NCBI GenBank assembly: GCA_009838595.1
Contig: VXRI01000056.1
Coordinates: forward strand, 1 to 6,268
Direction: 5' to 3'
DNA: 6,268 nt
Source: Chloroflexota bacterium
GTDB taxonomy: Bacteria > Chloroflexota > Dehalococcoidia > Lucifugimonadales > JADFKI01
Each line of letters opens with the position of its first letter. Within the stretch, counting starts at the first letter, position 1. The notes beneath the pieces were generated by a model. It did not search any database and had not been told where the DNA came from. It saw only the letters and a program-made list of their open reading frames with translations. The position numbers were made by a program, and so were the translations under genes. Shown one piece after another: positions 5,690-6,268 of the stretch.

Positions 5690-5908
5690 TTAGCGCCCAT
5701 TCTCGCATGTCAGGTCATCTGAAGATTTGCTCGTGACTTCGGTTTGAATTCGCTCTCGCTCGTAAGCGCGCCCCTGCTCGAATCCTTCTTCATGTCCTTG
5801 CTTGCGTCCTTGCTCTAAGCCTTCTTCGCGCCCTTGTTCGATAAGCATCTGCTCACGATTTATTCTGCGTTCTTCGAATTTTCTCTCTACCCAGTTAGAT
5901 ATGACCAT
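5690..5908 (-). CDS. GxxxG-repeat coil protein of unknown function, likely 3' part of a membrane gene
   Basis: I do not recognise a named family. Read from ATG 5908, the 72-residue product begins VISNWVERKFEERR and continues with six tetrapeptides of the form [EK][EQ]G-x (EQGR, EEGL, EQGR, KQGH, EEGF, EQGR; residues 24-47), so a glycine falls at every fourth position. A charged, Ser/Asp-rich tail follows. GxxxG runs like this are seen in FliH/YscL-type stator proteins and at the C-termini of some nuclease-like and membrane hypotheticals. There is no good ribosome site for ATG 5908, and the frame stays open upstream to 6100 through a strongly hydrophobic segment. The real gene therefore almost certainly starts further up (see the next entry). 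It ends 23 bp before ccmE in the same direction, so the two are probably co-transcribed. Confidence 0.6.
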   Translation of the reverse strand: MVISNWVERKFEERRINREQMLIEQGREEGLEQGRKQGHEEGFEQGRAYERERIQTEVTSKSSDDLTCENGR

Positions 5909-6151
5909 GGTTAGCCTGCCTTCTTCTGCGAATATGTACGATGTCGAAGCGGACAGGATTGGGATGACTCCCGATCTCCATAAAATGTTCGCCAGTGTCT
6001 CGGTTTCGGAGTCGCGTGTTACAACAACCGTTTCATACCAGACTATGAATGATACACCGCCGATGAACTGGATTGTAAACAGTAGGAAGTATGCTGTCAG
6101 CTATCCCTCGGATACGCTCCAAATAGATGTTCGCTGCGGCTCTTGATTCAT
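5909..6151 (-). pseudogene. 5' part of the same membrane gene, interrupted by an amber codon or frameshift
   Basis: Upstream of ATG 5908 the same frame is open to 6100. It encodes a clear membrane helix starting LTAYFLLFTIQFIGG and ending near VWY, then a hydrophilic loop ending ETETLANILWRS, then a moderately hydrophobic stretch (GVIPILSASTSYIF) that leads straight into the coil region. No ATG, GTG or TTG occurs in frame there. Above it the frame is cut by TAG at 6101-6103. Still further up, in the same frame, ATG 6151 reads 16 plausible residues (MNQEPQRTSIWSVSEG) right up to the TAG. One base change, TAG from TGG (Trp), would restore an intact protein of 153 residues. An alternative is a frameshift: ATG 6155 in another frame reads MDESRAAANIYLERIRGIAD and onward to TGA 6033-6035, overlapping the hydrophobic frame. 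Either way, the gene is broken, recoded, or contains a sequencing error. Confidence 0.5.
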
Positions 6152-6160
6152 CCATTCTAC

Positions 6161-6190
6161 CCAATGTCAACTAGGCTCTGTTGACATTGG
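6161..6190. promoter_or_regulatory. Perfect 11-bp inverted repeat just upstream of the minus-strand operon
   Basis: CCAATGTCAAC (6161-6171) and GTTGACATTGG (6180-6190) are perfect inverse complements around an 8-base spacer. Each arm contains TTGACA, the ideal -35 hexamer, facing outward on one strand or the other, but no matching -10 box lies at the right distance from either. The repeat lies five to nine bases upstream of the possible ATGs at 6155 and 6151. A regulator site covering the start region of the minus-strand genes is the simplest reading. A transcript hairpin that hides the ribosome site is also possible. Confidence 0.5.
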
Positions 6191-6195
6191 CGGCA

Positions 6196-6213
6196 TTCCC
6201 GTGGAAACGGGAA
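6196..6213. repeat. REP-like hairpin with GGAA tetraloop
   Basis: TTCCCGT (6196-6202) and ACGGGAA (6207-6213) form a perfect 7-bp stem closed by GGAA, a stable GNRA loop. The wording CATTCCCGTGGAAACGGGAA strongly resembles the small extragenic palindromic units that occur in many copies between genes in several bacterial phyla. Only one copy is visible here, so dispersal is inferred. The remaining sequence to 6268 shows no gene that I can support. Confidence 0.5.
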
Positions 6214-6268
6214 CCCATAGCCTTACAATGTAGCCATTTTGTCTCATTGACACCGTTTGCAAGCACTG

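Noticed and set aside
823..5850. CGATAAGCATCT present both upstream of the ETF gene and in the coil gene
   Set aside because: A 12-base match with no extended similarity is expected by chance in this length of sequence.
3880..5910. 13-base sequence GATATGACCATGG shared by 3880-3892 and 5898-5910
   Set aside because: Both copies are in unrelated coding contexts with no flanking similarity. A match of this length is within chance for a 6-kb window read on both strands.
5802..6146. Plus-strand frame of 114 codons over the membrane and coil gene
   Set aside because: It is the complement of the minus-strand gene, whose membrane helix and glycine repeats make better protein sense. The plus frame has no ribosome site or domain.

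Overview
The window looks like ordinary chromosomal DNA of a free-living or host-associated bacterium, with GC-rich coding sequence and AT-richer gaps. The best hint of lineage is the combination of a single-chain EtfB-EtfA fusion and a CcmE of the cysteine type (CxxxY). Together with GC-rich coding style and many small intergenic stem-loops, this makes an uncultured Chloroflexota-like bacterium a reasonable guess. No rRNA or marker gene is present, so the guess is weak. There is no tRNA, CRISPR array, integrase or transposase that I can see.

Layout, left to right: (1) 1-294, an AT-rich non-coding stretch with two small palindromes. (2) 295-585, a small zinc-binding anti-sigma-type protein with no sigma factor beside it. 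(3) 586-876, a gap packed with a GC stem-loop, two exact short tandem duplications and a perfect 8-bp hairpin. (4) 877-2754, a 625-residue electron-transfer flavoprotein with beta and alpha subunits fused. (5) 2755-2976, a gap with two more stem-loops. (6) 2977-3171, a 64-residue CDGSH iron-sulfur protein behind a strong Shine-Dalgarno, followed by a convincing intrinsic terminator at about 3198-3246. (7) 3391-5130, a 579-residue FAD-dependent halogenase-type flavoenzyme with a short palindrome in its upstream region. (8) On the minus strand and convergent with it, a ccmE-type haem chaperone gene (5211-5666), and upstream of that a coiled, GxxxG-repeat membrane-type gene (5690 to about 6151) interrupted by an amber codon or a frameshift. 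(9) 6156-6268, an 11-bp perfect inverted repeat and a REP-like hairpin.

How the genes might work together: three plus-strand genes are redox proteins (ETF flavoprotein, [2Fe-2S] protein, FAD monooxygenase-like enzyme). Gaps of over 200 bp and a terminator argue that they are separate transcription units rather than one operon. The minus-strand pair has a 23-bp gap and is probably co-transcribed. It points to cytochrome c maturation by the Ccm pathway, although no other ccm gene is in view.

The most notable points are the amber or frameshift in the membrane-type gene, the cysteine-type CcmE, the altered FAD-site residues of the fused ETF, and a halogenase-like enzyme that lacks the tryptophan-halogenase glutamate and carries an insertion plus an unexplained C-terminal domain. 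I found no clear evidence of a wholly new defence or mobile system here.
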